Of a stretch of DNA of 24,708 nucleotides, positions 1 through 7,880 are shown in pieces. The translations under genes were made by a program, and so were the position numbers. The DNA is from an uncultured Eubacteriales bacterium (GTDB lineage: Bacteria > Bacillota > Clostridia > Oscillospirales > CAG-272): the NCBI GenBank assembly GCA_958352145.1, contig CATWNM010000033.1:1-24708 (forward strand), in the 5' to 3' direction. Below the pieces are notes generated by a model, which was given only the letters and a program-made list of their open reading frames with translations, was not told where the DNA came from and searched no databases. Within the stretch, counting starts at the first letter, position 1; each line of letters begins with the position of its first letter.

Positions 1-35
1 CTGCCGCGCCGCCGTTTTGATTCTTGCAAAATCCC

Positions 36-64
36 TTGCTTTTTTCTGGAAGATATGGTATAAT
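36..64 (+). promoter_or_regulatory. sigma-A promoter of the stalk/LamG/SGNH-like gene
   Basis: -35 TTGCTT (36-41), a 17-bp spacer and a perfect -10 TATAAT (59-64) preceded by TGG, an extended -10. Transcription would start near 71. A GGAGGTG ribosome binding site (94-100) lies just before the ATG at 104. Confidence 0.85.
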
Positions 65-103
65 AGCAAAAAAGAACAGTTTTGATCTATTTTGGAGGTG
101 CAT

Positions 104-1873
104 ATGAAAAAAAGCGTATTTTTGGTGCTGGCACTTTTGATTTTGATGCTTCTGCCCGCAGCGGCCGAGGCGCCGGAGATCATTGAACTGAAAATGACGA
201 TTGATTCGGCGCAGGTGTTTTTGAATGGGGAAGCGCAGACGCTGGACGCTGCGCCGGTTATTCGCGATGGCGTCGCTATGTTGCCGGTGCGCTTTGTTGC
301 AGAGTGCCTTGGTGCGGATGTAACTTGGGACGACGCTAAGAAGACGGCGTTGATTGTAAGCGAAGAGACCGAAATTAAAATTGTAGTTGGTGCATTGGTT
401 GCTTTTGTCAACGGCGAGGCAAAAGTTCTTGATACGCCGGTGTTTATCAAGTACGCGAGAACCTATCTGCCCGTGCGGTTTATTGCGGAGGCGCTCGGCG
501 CAGAGGCGGATTGGAACAGTGAAACGAGTACAGTGGTGATTACCAAAACAGTAGAAGCGCCGCTCCGCGCGCCCGAGGTCGGCGTATACTATGAAACGGA
601 TTTTTCCGATGATTCGGTTTTGGAGGATTTTACCGCTTACCGCGGGGAATGGGCGGTGCGGAACGGACGTTTGTATCTGGATTCCATGGCGGACGGTGTG
701 GCGTCCGATTCCAGCGCGTTCCTGCTTTTCAACCGGCCGGACGCGGCCTTGCTTGAAAATTATATGATCGATGTGGATATGTATAATATCCAGACGCAGG
801 GCGGTGTGCTGATGCGCTGCGATTACAGCAGGGCAAACGCTGAAAATCTGAACGCGTTTTACGGATACATGTATTTTGTCAGCTATACGGGCGATAAGGG
901 CGCGATCGGGTACGGCAATGAATTTGGCACCTGGGGCGGCAATTTGGTGGTTTCCGCGCCCGAGTTTAAACCCGGCATGGATCTGCATTTGAATATCATC
1001 GTATACGGAGACCGTTTTTACTGCACGTATACGGATCTGGATACCGGAAAAGTTTTGCTCTCTCTGACCAAGAGCGACGATACCTGGAGCAGCGGAACGT
1101 TCGGCTTCCGTCTCTGCGGAGAAAAGGATGGGCTGATTAACTTCAATCGCGTCTATTTCGACAATCTGAAGGTCACGGTGATCGACGAGTCGGCGCTGCC
1201 AACGAACAGGGAACCGGAGGAACATTTTGAAAACGGTCTTACAGACGTTTTGTTTATCGGCAATATTTATACGTATGCCTATGATATTCCGGACAAAGTA
1301 AAGAAAATCTGTGCGGATCAGGGAATCCAAATTCAGGTTCATGAAATTATGAACGGGAGTTCTCTGCGCAAACATTACGATTCTTTCCAGAACGATTTGG
1401 ACGCGCTGCAAATCAAGCTGGAACTTGCTGATATTGTGATCTTTCAGGATTATGCCGGCGTGATCGAAAACAGCTATGAATACTGTATGCTGTTGATGTC
1501 TTATTTTGATAAGGAAGAGGTTGATTTCTATTTCTACCCCTATATCAATCGCGCGGCGCCGTATTATACTTATGACGGTTTTCAAGATATGGATATAGAA
1601 ATTATTCGCAGTGCGGATCTGTATCATAATGTTTTACTGAAATATCAGCTTCCCTATGTTGAGCATGAAGTCGAACATCAAAATCCGCTGCTGGCGTTTC
1701 TCATTGCGGATATGATTGCGGCGCAGGTATTTGACATTGATCCCGCCGAAGTGGACTGGTCGTCGATCGATAGTTGGCTGAGCGGGCTTAGCAAGACGGA
1801 AAAAGCGGAGTTCCGCGCGGCGGTGGATGAAAAAATCGAGGCGTATAAGACGGAAGCGTTTCCCTACAGCTAA
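104..1873 (+). CDS. secreted surface protein: copper-amine-oxidase-N stalk, LamG-like domain, degenerate SGNH-like domain
   Basis: A 589-residue exported protein. The ATG at 104 is chosen because GGAGGTG sits 3 bases upstream; an in-frame TTG at 92 overlaps that site. Residues 1-22 form a signal peptide (KKS, hydrophobic run, AAA-EA). Residues about 30-150 hold two repeats typical of the copper amine oxidase N-terminal domain family (VNGEA, LPVRFIAEALGA, W-to-VVITK), a common Clostridia surface module. Residues about 160-365 resemble a concanavalin/LamG-like beta sandwich (YYETDFSDDS at its start, VYFDNLKV at its end). The C-terminal third begins DVLFIGNIYTYAYDIP, close to the FIGNSFT block of SGNH/DUF4886-like hydrolases but with Ile where the nucleophilic Ser should be; a late EHQNPLLA segment resembles the D-x-x-H block. 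I infer a non-catalytic sugar-binding or scaffold role. The gene is monocistronic, with its own promoter and terminator. Confidence 0.85.
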   Translation: MKKSVFLVLALLILMLLPAAAEAPEIIELKMTIDSAQVFLNGEAQTLDAAPVIRDGVAMLPVRFVAECLGADVTWDDAKKTALIVSEETEIKIVVGALVAFVNGEAKVLDTPVFIKYARTYLPVRFIAEALGAEADWNSETSTVVITKTVEAPLRAPEVGVYYETDFSDDSVLEDFTAYRGEWAVRNGRLYLDSMADGVASDSSAFLLFNRPDAALLENYMIDVDMYNIQTQGGVLMRCDYSRANAENLNAFYGYMYFVSYTGDKGAIGYGNEFGTWGGNLVVSAPEFKPGMDLHLNIIVYGDRFYCTYTDLDTGKVLLSLTKSDDTWSSGTFGFRLCGEKDGLINFNRVYFDNLKVTVIDESALPTNREPEEHFENGLTDVLFIGNIYTYAYDIPDKVKKICADQGIQIQVHEIMNGSSLRKHYDSFQNDLDALQIKLELADIVIFQDYAGVIENSYEYCMLLMSYFDKEEVDFYFYPYINRAAPYYTYDGFQDMDIEIIRSADLYHNVLLKYQLPYVEHEVEHQNPLLAFLIADMIAAQVFDIDPAEVDWSSIDSWLSGLSKTEKAEFRAAVDEKIEAYKTEAFPYS

Positions 1874-1939
1874 AAGCGGATCGCCGCGCCCAAACTTCGC
1901 CTTGAAAGCGGCGCACCGGACGCGTTTGTGTAAAAATTT

Positions 1940-1985
1940 CCCCGCAGAAACACCGTTTGTTGGTGTCTCTGCGGGGACTTTTTTA
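1940..1985. terminator. bidirectional intrinsic terminator between convergent genes
   Basis: 15-bp arms (CCCCGCAGAAACACC at 1940-1954, GGTGTCTCTGCGGGG at 1962-1976) with one mismatch and a 7-base loop, followed by ACTTTTTT on the + strand. On the - strand the stem is followed by AAATTTTTAC, so it can also end the BNR gene transcript. Confidence 0.9.
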
Positions 1986-2022
1986 TGAAAATGCAAAATC
2001 AAAAAATTTTTCAGCGGCGATG

Positions 2023-3705
2023 TCAGGATTTTAAGACCCGCACCGGGAACCAGCCGCCGAGCGAATCAAAGATCATGTCTCCGCCGTCGAAATTCTTGAG
2101 CGAAGCGGTAATTTCAAAGCGATCCGCGCCGCCGAGCACCGATATGGGCAGGGAGAATATCGTGACGATCCCGTTTTCATCTCCGCTCCACTTGTCAAGC
2201 TCGCCGTAGACCAGATTTTTAAATTCTGCGCCCCAGTCGCAGGGCGTTCCGTTTTTCTTGTACCAGGCGCGCCCCTGCACGTTTGCGCCCATTGTGTAGA
2301 TATCCTCACCGGTGCGGATCTGCACCTCAGCGCTGTCCGCCTCGCAGAGATATCGGTCCAGCCGGTCGGCGCGCACATATACATGCTCGCTGTCGTATGC
2401 GGTTCGGATGGTGCACTGCGCCTGCGACCGGCTGCCAAAGAAGAGGGCGTCGGTATTGCCCGCCCAGATTTGGGTGAGCGGTTTACAGTCGATGCGGTGA
2501 TTGAGATAAAATTTTCCGATCATCAGGTCGTTGTCGATCAAAAGCGTCCCGGTGCTCCGATCCTCGCCAATATTCGGATAGGCTGAAATTAGGCAGTGCG
2601 GGTTATCGACGGTGATCGACCCCCAGTATCCAAAGCGTCCGCCAAAGGCGATGATTTCATGCGCGGCGTCAAAGTTCCTGCCCTGCTCGTCGCCGGTCCG
2701 GATATGCTGGGCGCCGTTTAAGTTATAGGAGAGGATTGTCTCTCCGCTTTCAAAATGCGCGAGATACGGTCCGGCGCCGTCGTCAAATCCGGTTATTTTG
2801 TCGGCCGGTCCGTCCTCGTCTATATCGAGCGACCGCGCCCAGTTGTCATGCGAATAGGACATGGTGAGCTTGAACGTATAATTCGACATGTCCGATTCGG
2901 TCGCGACGGCGATCGTGCCGTCGCCCAGTTCGACGGCGGTGGCCATTTGATTCGTAAAGCATTTCGTGCCGTTTTCCATCGTGCAGATATAGCTCTGCGT
3001 CACGCGGTGCGCGGCATAGGGCGGCTCGTCGGATTTCGGGCTCCAGGTTTCTCCGCCGTCGTAGGAACGGATAATGGCCGTGCCGCTGGAGGTTTTGATC
3101 GGGCTGTCGGTGCGCACGGTTTTATCCAGATAGAATTTCGGCGCGGTGTGCGAAAAATAAACCTGAACCTCGCCGCTTTGCAGAACCAGCACGGAGGGTT
3201 CCCAGTTGCGGCCGAGATAAATTTGCCGTTCCTCCGAAAAGGTTGCGCCGTTGTTGGTAGAACGCTTCATGACAAGCCCGCCGTACTTTGCGTCCAGCTT
3301 ATATCCGGCGCTGTAGCGGTAGGAACAGACGGCGAGAATCTCTCCGTTTGGCAATACGGCAGCGTCGGCCGTCGCATACATGAGCTTGTCTTCCTCGCCG
3401 TCGTCCCGCACGACAGGCCGGGCGGCGAATAGCTTCTGACGCGGCGAAAAGCGGCGGCAGTCGTCGCTGAGCGAATAATAAATATTGCCGCCCAGCCGGT
3501 AATCCTGATGAAACAAAATATATTTTCCATTGGCCAGCCGTTTGATCCGGGGATAATAAATTTGTGCGGAAATAGCCGGATCGGTCTGGCCCTCGAGCGT
3601 CACGATCTCCCGAAAATTGGCCGCGAGACGGGATGCGCCGCATTCGCCCTTGTGTGAGTCGGGCGCGGAGACAGTATTCAGAGCGCGTATACTGGCAGGT
3701 TTCAT
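2023..3705 (-). CDS. BNR/sialidase-fold glycoside hydrolase-like protein with C-terminal CBM9-like domain
   Basis: A 560-residue protein with no signal peptide, so probably cytoplasmic. The start at 3705 is chosen because GAGG precedes it with good spacing; the frame stays open 45 codons upstream but that stretch has no ribosome binding site. The N-terminal 400 residues show the sialidase-superfamily beta-propeller signature: YYPRIKRLANGKYIL near residue 50, then Asp-box-like repeats (SLSDDCRRFSP, RSTNNGATFSE, RSYDGGETWSP). The last about 140 residues (from DALFFGSRSQAQ) resemble DOMON/CBM9-type sugar-binding domains. The family includes GH33 sialidases and GH93 exo-arabinanases; the substrate is not decidable here, though the upstream GH43 gene makes an arabinan-type glycan plausible. 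It is the second gene of a unit, 131 bp after the GH43 stop. Confidence 0.8.
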   Translation of the reverse strand: MKPASIRALNTVSAPDSHKGECGASRLAANFREIVTLEGQTDPAISAQIYYPRIKRLANGKYILFHQDYRLGGNIYYSLSDDCRRFSPRQKLFAARPVVRDDGEEDKLMYATADAAVLPNGEILAVCSYRYSAGYKLDAKYGGLVMKRSTNNGATFSEERQIYLGRNWEPSVLVLQSGEVQVYFSHTAPKFYLDKTVRTDSPIKTSSGTAIIRSYDGGETWSPKSDEPPYAAHRVTQSYICTMENGTKCFTNQMATAVELGDGTIAVATESDMSNYTFKLTMSYSHDNWARSLDIDEDGPADKITGFDDGAGPYLAHFESGETILSYNLNGAQHIRTGDEQGRNFDAAHEIIAFGGRFGYWGSITVDNPHCLISAYPNIGEDRSTGTLLIDNDLMIGKFYLNHRIDCKPLTQIWAGNTDALFFGSRSQAQCTIRTAYDSEHVYVRADRLDRYLCEADSAEVQIRTGEDIYTMGANVQGRAWYKKNGTPCDWGAEFKNLVYGELDKWSGDENGIVTIFSLPISVLGGADRFEITASLKNFDGGDMIFDSLGGWFPVRVLKS

Positions 3706-3836
3706 AACATCCTCATTCTTTTTTCGCTGTGTAGCATAAGATTTGTCTGATGGTGTTCGATAGGCGTCAACGCCGGAATTATTATGCCATGAAAAGTTTA
3801 AAAATAGACGGATTAAAGCGGTTTTTTCATGCGGTT

Positions 3837-4871
3837 TCACTCAAATGTGCAGATTGTCTGCTCCGTATCGAGCTTTGCGGGCTGATGTGCGCCGTTTCCG
3901 ATTCGAACGCGGCCGTCTTCGATGCGGTAGCGTTCGATAAAGACATACCGCCCGCCTTTACGGTCGGGGGAAAGGTATGCGTGATAGGCGATGAAGCGGT
4001 CTCCGGCGGCGTCGGTGAAAAAGGAGGCGTGTCCGCACCCGAATACTTCGTCGGACATGAAGAACACCGGTTCTTTTTCTTTTTGCCAGCTTTCATAGAT
4101 TTCTGGGTCGCCTTTCAGCGTCAGTTGTCCGAGCGCGTAGTATTTCGTCCAGTATCCGCTGCCTGAATAGATCACATAGACCTCGCCGCTGTCGCCATAA
4201 ACGGCGGTTCCGCCTTCAACGACGCGCGGTCGGATAATGCCGTCCCGGCCTTTTCCGTATCCGTGCATCTCCCATGCCTCGGTCGGCCGGCAGATCACGC
4301 TGGCCTTGCCCGCGGTATAGGGATTTTTCAGGCGGCACAGGCGAATGCGCTGATGAAAATCCGGCGTCTGCCGCCCGATTTCGTCTACCCACATGGCGTA
4401 GACCTTGCCGTCGCGGCGCAGGATTGTCTGCCCGCAGCACCAGCCGTTATTAAAACTTGCATCCTCTGTCGAGCAGAATTTTTCCGGGATACCGCGCGCG
4501 CCGGTGACAGGATTCCCATAAGCCGCAAAGGGCGATTCGGGGTCCTCCGAACGGAGAACATACATGCGGTGATTCACGTTCTTTCCGTCGTCGCAGGCGA
4601 TGAACATGTAAAAGCCGGCGTGCTCGGGGCCAAAATCCTCCGGGGAAAAATAGTGGATCTCCGGCGACCAGAGATCTTTGGAAAAAGGCATATCCTCCGG
4701 CGGCAAAAAAGCGGTAATCTGTTCCTCTTCTTTGATTTTGGCGGGATTTTTCGCTCGGTAAAGGATGATCTGCCTTCCGGCTGTGCAGCAAAGATAGAAC
4801 CAGTCCCGGTAAACGAACATCCAGGGGTCCGCGCCCGTGCAGACGGGATTTTTGAAAGAAACGGTTTTCAT
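3837..4871 (-). CDS. glycoside hydrolase family 43 protein, no signal peptide
   Basis: A 344-residue five-bladed beta-propeller enzyme of the GH43 type, a family covering arabinofuranosidases, arabinanases and xylosidases. The start at 4871 follows AAGGAG at good spacing. Visible catalytic elements: base Asp15 in GADPWMFV, the SPEIHYF blade motif near 69-75, probable pKa-modulating Asp137 in STEDASF, and general acid Glu219 in RVVEGG. No export signal is seen, so it probably acts on imported oligosaccharides. It leads a two-gene unit with the BNR protein. The promoter at 4922-4951 is flanked by two palindromes that could bind a sugar-responsive regulator. Exact specificity cannot be read from sequence. 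Confidence 0.85.
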   Translation of the reverse strand: MKTVSFKNPVCTGADPWMFVYRDWFYLCCTAGRQIILYRAKNPAKIKEEEQITAFLPPEDMPFSKDLWSPEIHYFSPEDFGPEHAGFYMFIACDDGKNVNHRMYVLRSEDPESPFAAYGNPVTGARGIPEKFCSTEDASFNNGWCCGQTILRRDGKVYAMWVDEIGRQTPDFHQRIRLCRLKNPYTAGKASVICRPTEAWEMHGYGKGRDGIIRPRVVEGGTAVYGDSGEVYVIYSGSGYWTKYYALGQLTLKGDPEIYESWQKEKEPVFFMSDEVFGCGHASFFTDAAGDRFIAYHAYLSPDRKGGRYVFIERYRIEDGRVRIGNGAHQPAKLDTEQTICTFE

Positions 4872-4892
4872 CGGCGTTTTCTCCTTTTTATG

Positions 4893-4906
4893 GTCAGTGG
4901 CCTGAC
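4893..4906. promoter_or_regulatory. inverted repeat in the GH43 leader, possible operator
   Basis: GTCAG (4893-4897), TGGC, CTGAC (4902-4906), lying between the -10 box and the ribosome binding site of the GH43 gene. A second perfect palindrome, TCGTATACGA (4913-4922), touches the -10 box. Either could be a repressor site; this is inferred from position only. Confidence 0.35.
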
Positions 4907-4921
4907 GCAATATCGTATACG

Positions 4922-4951
4922 ACTATACCATGCGATAAACTGGAAAAGCAA
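4922..4951 (-). promoter_or_regulatory. promoter of the GH43-BNR unit
   Basis: On the - strand: -35 TTGCTT (4951-4946), an 18-bp spacer, -10 TATAGT (4927-4922). The predicted start lies near 4915, giving a leader of about 45 bases. Confidence 0.7.
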
Positions 4952-5126
4952 GCCTGTTTTCACAATATTGGGCAAAACGCCGATTTTTTTAGGAATACTT
5001 TACAAGATTTCGCTTTGCAATTTGGATAATGCGCGAATAAAATAATTGACGGCGAAATCCTTCCGGAATTTCGCAGGTTTTGCTCCGAAGCTGTTTTTAT
5101 CGGGATGTAAAAATACACTCGCCTTT

Positions 5127-5208
5127 GTACGGAACGTCGTCCTCGACGTTCCGTAATCTATCGCTTTGTAAAATTTGTGCACGGAACGCTGGGGACAGCG
5201 TTCCCTAC
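5127..5208. repeat. 82-bp double-hairpin module, unit 1
   Basis: Outer inverted ends GTACGGAACG and CGTTCCCTAC (one mismatch to GTAGGGAACG), containing hairpin 1 (5131-5152) and hairpin 2 (5183-5204). It has the same length and the same internal 52-bp spacing as the copy at 14198-14279. Modules at 5376-5458 and 5625-5707 are 83 bp because hairpin 2 gained one base; the last has lost the terminal CTAC. Confidence 0.85.
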
Positions 5209-5260
5209 GAAAGTGAAACATAAATCGAAGCATATGTATACGCAATTGAAATCGCGCTGC

Positions 5261-5319
5261 GTAGGGAACGTCTCGCCGCAAAGCGGCGCTAGCGCCTTTG
5301 GCGCGTCGCCCGACGTTCC
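5261..5319. repeat. branched hairpin-3 module, unit 1
   Basis: GTAGGGAACG opens the module. Outer arms GGAACGTC and GACGTTCC enclose two small stems, CGCCGC-AAA-GCGGCG and GCGCC-TTT-GGCGC, separated by CTA, so the fold is a three-way junction. The unit 2 copy (5511-5569) reads CGTCGC-AAA-GCGACG in the first stem, a compensatory pair change. Confidence 0.85.
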
Positions 5320-5510
5320 GCAAATCCTGCACCGAAGCTGCCTTTTATCAAAATGTCAAAAATACACCCCCCTTTGTAGGGAACGTCGTCCTCGACGTTC
5401 CGCAATATATCGCTTTGTAAAATTTGTGCACGGAAGCGCTTGTGACAGCGTTCCCTACAAAAGCGAAACATGGATCAAAGCATATGCATACGCAATTGAA
5501 ATCACACTGC

Positions 5511-5569
5511 GTAGGGAACGTCTCGTCGCAAAGCGACGCTAGCGCCTTTGGCGCGTCGCTCGACGTTCC
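5511..5569. repeat. branched hairpin-3 module, unit 2
   Basis: Same architecture as 5261-5319. The first inner stem carries a paired C-G to T-A change. A third CGTCGC after the second inner stem can also pair with GCGACG, so two alternative folds exist. The right-edge copy (24656-24708) matches this version. Confidence 0.85.
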
Positions 5570-5756
5570 GCAAATCCTGCACTGAAGCTGCTTTTATCGA
5601 AATGTCAAAAATACACCCGCTTTTGTAGGGAACGTCGTCCTCGACGTTCCGCAATATATCGCTTTGTAAAATTTATACACGGAAGCGCTTGTGACAGCGT
5701 TTCGTGCAAAAGCAAAACATGGATCAAAGCAATATATACGCAATTGAAATCGCGCC

Positions 5757-5797
5757 GTAAAACAACGATAGCGGCTTCGGCGTGTCGCCGAAGCCGC
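5757..5797 (-). terminator. intrinsic terminator of glmS
   Basis: Perfect 12-bp stem GCGGCTTCGGCG/CGCCGAAGCCGC with a 3-base loop (5771-5797), about 42 bp past the glmS stop. On the - strand it is followed by TATCGTTGTTTTAC, a broken U-tract. Confidence 0.75.
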
Positions 5798-5839
5798 ATG
5801 TTCTATTTTATTTGATTATACGCTGTTTCCTTTTTCGGG

Positions 5840-7675
5840 TCATTCTACTGTGACGCTTTTGGCTAAGTTTCGCGGTTTATCAATGTCGCACCCGCGGGCG
5901 TCCGCGACGTAGTAAGCGAAAAGCTGGAGCACGGTGGCCAGCGGAATTGCGCGGAACAGTTCCGGGCACTCCGGCAGCAAAATCGTCCGTTTTGCTTCGG
6001 CGGCCGCGAAAGCGGCCTCCGCGTCGGCGATCAGCAGCACTTTCGCGCCCCGCGCTTTGACCTCGCGGATATTGCTGATCATTTTTTCATACAGCGCGTG
6101 TGCAGTGGCCAGCGCAACTACGGGCATTTCATCGATAATCAGCGAGATCGTGCCGTGCTTGAGTTCGCCCGCCGCGTAGGCCTCGCTGTGGATATAGGAA
6201 ATTTCTTTGAGCTTGAGCGATCCCTCCATGGCCAGATGATAGTCCATGCCCCGCCCGATGAAAAACAGGTCCTCATGACCCGCAAATTCCGCTGCAGCGG
6301 CGCGGATCGTTTCCTTTTGTTCGAGCACGCGGCGGATCACTGCCGGCATTTCGGTCAAAAGCGTGCCGGTATACCTGCGCGCCTCCGTTTCGTCCATGCG
6401 GCCGCAAAGCTGCGCCATGCGGATCGCCAGAAGATAGATCAGCGAGATCTGTACGGTATACGCCTTGGTCGAGGCGACCGAAATTTCCGGTCCCGCCCAG
6501 GTGTAGATCACATTATCCGCTTCGCGCGCGATGGTCGAGCCGATTACGTTCACAATGCCGAGCGTATAGGCGCCGCACGCCTTTGCAAGCCGGAGCGCCG
6601 CGAGTGAATCGGCGGTTTCGCCCGACTGCGAAATGACGATCACCATGTCGCCGCCATCAAGGATTGGATTGTTATAGCGGAATTCGGAAGCGATTTCCAC
6701 CCGGACCGGGATCCGGCAGAGCGTTTCGATCACGGTTTTTCCGACGAGACCGGCATGCATGGCCGTCCCGCAGGCGACGAACGTAACGCTTTTGACGTTT
6801 TTGAGGCGCGCATCCGATAAATTTTCACCGGAAAAATCCGGGAGCATATTTTGGATGCGCGGCCGCAGCGTTTTTTCCACCGCCTCGGGCTCTTCGTGGA
6901 TTTCTTTGATCATAAAATGCGGATATCCGCCGCGTTCGGCCGCTTCAATCGACCAGGTGGCCGTGAGCAGCGGCTTTTCGAGCGGCTGTTTTTGCATATC
7001 CATGATCTCAATATGGCCGGGGCGAACGACAGCGAGTTCCAAATCGCCGAGCTGATAATAATTTTTGGTGTGCCGGAGCACAGCCGCAATATCCGAGGCG
7101 ATGAAGTTTTCTCCTTCGCCAGCGCCGATAATCAGCGGATTGTCCTTTTTCAGCGCATAGATCGTATCCGGCTCGCCGGAAAAGATTGCGCCGATCGCGT
7201 AGGAGCCGCTTATGCGCGCCATCGCCGCGATCAAAGCGTCAACCGGGTTGCCGCACTCGGCGTAGCAGAAATCAATCAGCTTGGCCGCGACTTCAGTGTC
7301 GGTCTCCGAGTCAAAGGTATAGCCTTTCCCGGCCAGCATGGCGCGGAGCGGCGCGTAATTTTCAATAATGCCGTTATGTACGATCTGGAGCCGCTTGGTG
7401 CCGTGGGGATGCGCATTTTGATCGGAGGGCGCGCCGTGCGTCGCCCAGCGCGTGTGCCCGATTCCGCAGTGCGACCCGGCAAACGCGCCGCCCGCGCGGA
7501 TTTTTTCTTCTACGTTTTTGATTCGCCCGGCCGATTTGACGGCCGCAAGGCGGCCGTCCACACCGAATGCGGCTACCCCCGCGGAGTCATATCCCCGGTA
7601 CTCCAGGGCATACAGCCCCTCGATAATGACCGGCGCCGCCTCACGCGCGCCGGTATAGCCTGCGATTCCACACAT
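5840..7675 (-). CDS. glmS: glutamine--fructose-6-phosphate aminotransferase (isomerizing)
   Basis: Converts fructose-6-phosphate and glutamine to glucosamine-6-phosphate, the first committed step toward UDP-GlcNAc for peptidoglycan and wall polymers. 611 residues, like E. coli GlmS (609). The start at 7675 is chosen so that Cys2 (MCGIAGYTG) becomes the N-terminal nucleophile after Met removal. The class II glutaminase half shows GHTRWATHG and HNGIIENY; two SIS sugar-isomerase domains follow (VACGTAMHAG, SQSGETADS, GRGMDYHLA), and the chain ends with the family's PRNLAKSVTVE. No good ribosome binding site precedes 7675, and the frame is open with an ATG at 7708 (extension MSARGRKCILS), so the true start deserves checking. 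A glmS ribozyme lies about 75 bases upstream. Confidence 0.97.
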   Translation of the reverse strand: MCGIAGYTGAREAAPVIIEGLYALEYRGYDSAGVAAFGVDGRLAAVKSAGRIKNVEEKIRAGGAFAGSHCGIGHTRWATHGAPSDQNAHPHGTKRLQIVHNGIIENYAPLRAMLAGKGYTFDSETDTEVAAKLIDFCYAECGNPVDALIAAMARISGSYAIGAIFSGEPDTIYALKKDNPLIIGAGEGENFIASDIAAVLRHTKNYYQLGDLELAVVRPGHIEIMDMQKQPLEKPLLTATWSIEAAERGGYPHFMIKEIHEEPEAVEKTLRPRIQNMLPDFSGENLSDARLKNVKSVTFVACGTAMHAGLVGKTVIETLCRIPVRVEIASEFRYNNPILDGGDMVIVISQSGETADSLAALRLAKACGAYTLGIVNVIGSTIAREADNVIYTWAGPEISVASTKAYTVQISLIYLLAIRMAQLCGRMDETEARRYTGTLLTEMPAVIRRVLEQKETIRAAAAEFAGHEDLFFIGRGMDYHLAMEGSLKLKEISYIHSEAYAAGELKHGTISLIIDEMPVVALATAHALYEKMISNIREVKARGAKVLLIADAEAAFAAAEAKRTILLPECPELFRAIPLATVLQLFAYYVADARGCDIDKPRNLAKSVTVE

Positions 7676-7750
7676 GGAAAGTATACATTTGCGGCCGCGG
7701 GCGCTCATCCCCCGCAAAGCCGCCTCTTTTCTTTTAAAATTCTGCTTTTT

Positions 7751-7880
7751 CCTTTTTGTCCGGCGGTCGCCCGCCGGCTTTGTGGGAAAATACGGCAGCA
7801 GTACTGCCGCCGGGGCATCCGCTGACTCGTTCGATACTCCCCGGTCCTCGTCAACCGCGCTTGCTGCGCGGTCTGGCGCT
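7751..7880 (-). ncRNA. glmS ribozyme: glmS ribozyme (glucosamine-6-phosphate-activated self-cleaving riboswitch)
   Basis: On the - strand the conserved core is present in order: the cleavage site A|GCGCCAGA (between 7880 and 7879), P1 stem CCGCGC-AGCAA-GCGCGG, TTGACGAGG, GGGGAGTATCGAA, CAGCGGATGCCCCGG, a P3-region hairpin CGGCAG-TAC-TGCTGCCG, TTTTCCCACA, and a P4-like stem CCGGCGG-GCGA-CCGCCGG with a GNRA loop. In this class glucosamine-6-phosphate acts as cofactor for cleavage, after which the glmS mRNA is degraded, giving product feedback. Position directly upstream of glmS confirms the call. The 3' boundary is approximate. Confidence 0.96.

Larger units (their letters stand above)
5072..5755. 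repeat. tandem array of a 249-bp non-coding hairpin repeat, two full units and one partial
   Basis: The 968-bp gap between the GH43 and glmS genes holds no convincing gene but three copies of one unit. The same landmark, GGAACGTCG, begins at 5131, 5380 and 5629, an exact 249-bp period. Each unit contains hairpin 1 (arms GGAACGTCG/CGACGTTCC, loop TCCT); hairpin 2 about 52 bp later (arms GGAACGCTG/CAGCGTTCC in unit 1, with a bulged G in units 2 and 3); then a spacer ending in CAATTGAAATC; then a branched hairpin 3 (5265-5319 and 5515-5569) bounded by GGAACGTC and GACGTTCC. The third unit loses hairpin 3 and runs into the glmS terminator. Short frames across the array have no ribosome binding site or recognisable protein. 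Related copies lie at 14177-14279 and 24656-24708. Confidence 0.9.

Noticed and set aside
3763..3774. Small GGCG-TCAA-CGCC stem between the GH43 and BNR genes as a terminator
   Set aside because: Only 4 bp with no U-tract, so it probably does not separate the two genes.
5072..5755. CRISPR array
   Set aside because: The period is 249 bp, units are near identical over their whole length, and there are no short repeats with unique spacers or cas genes.
5177..5799. Several short open frames (60-120 codons) across the repeat array
   Set aside because: They follow the repeat period, have no ribosome binding sites and no recognisable domains; the hairpin structure explains the sequence better.
6851..7825. 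Plus-strand open frame of 324 codons over glmS and its ribozyme
   Set aside because: Antisense shadow of glmS; no start signals or domain.
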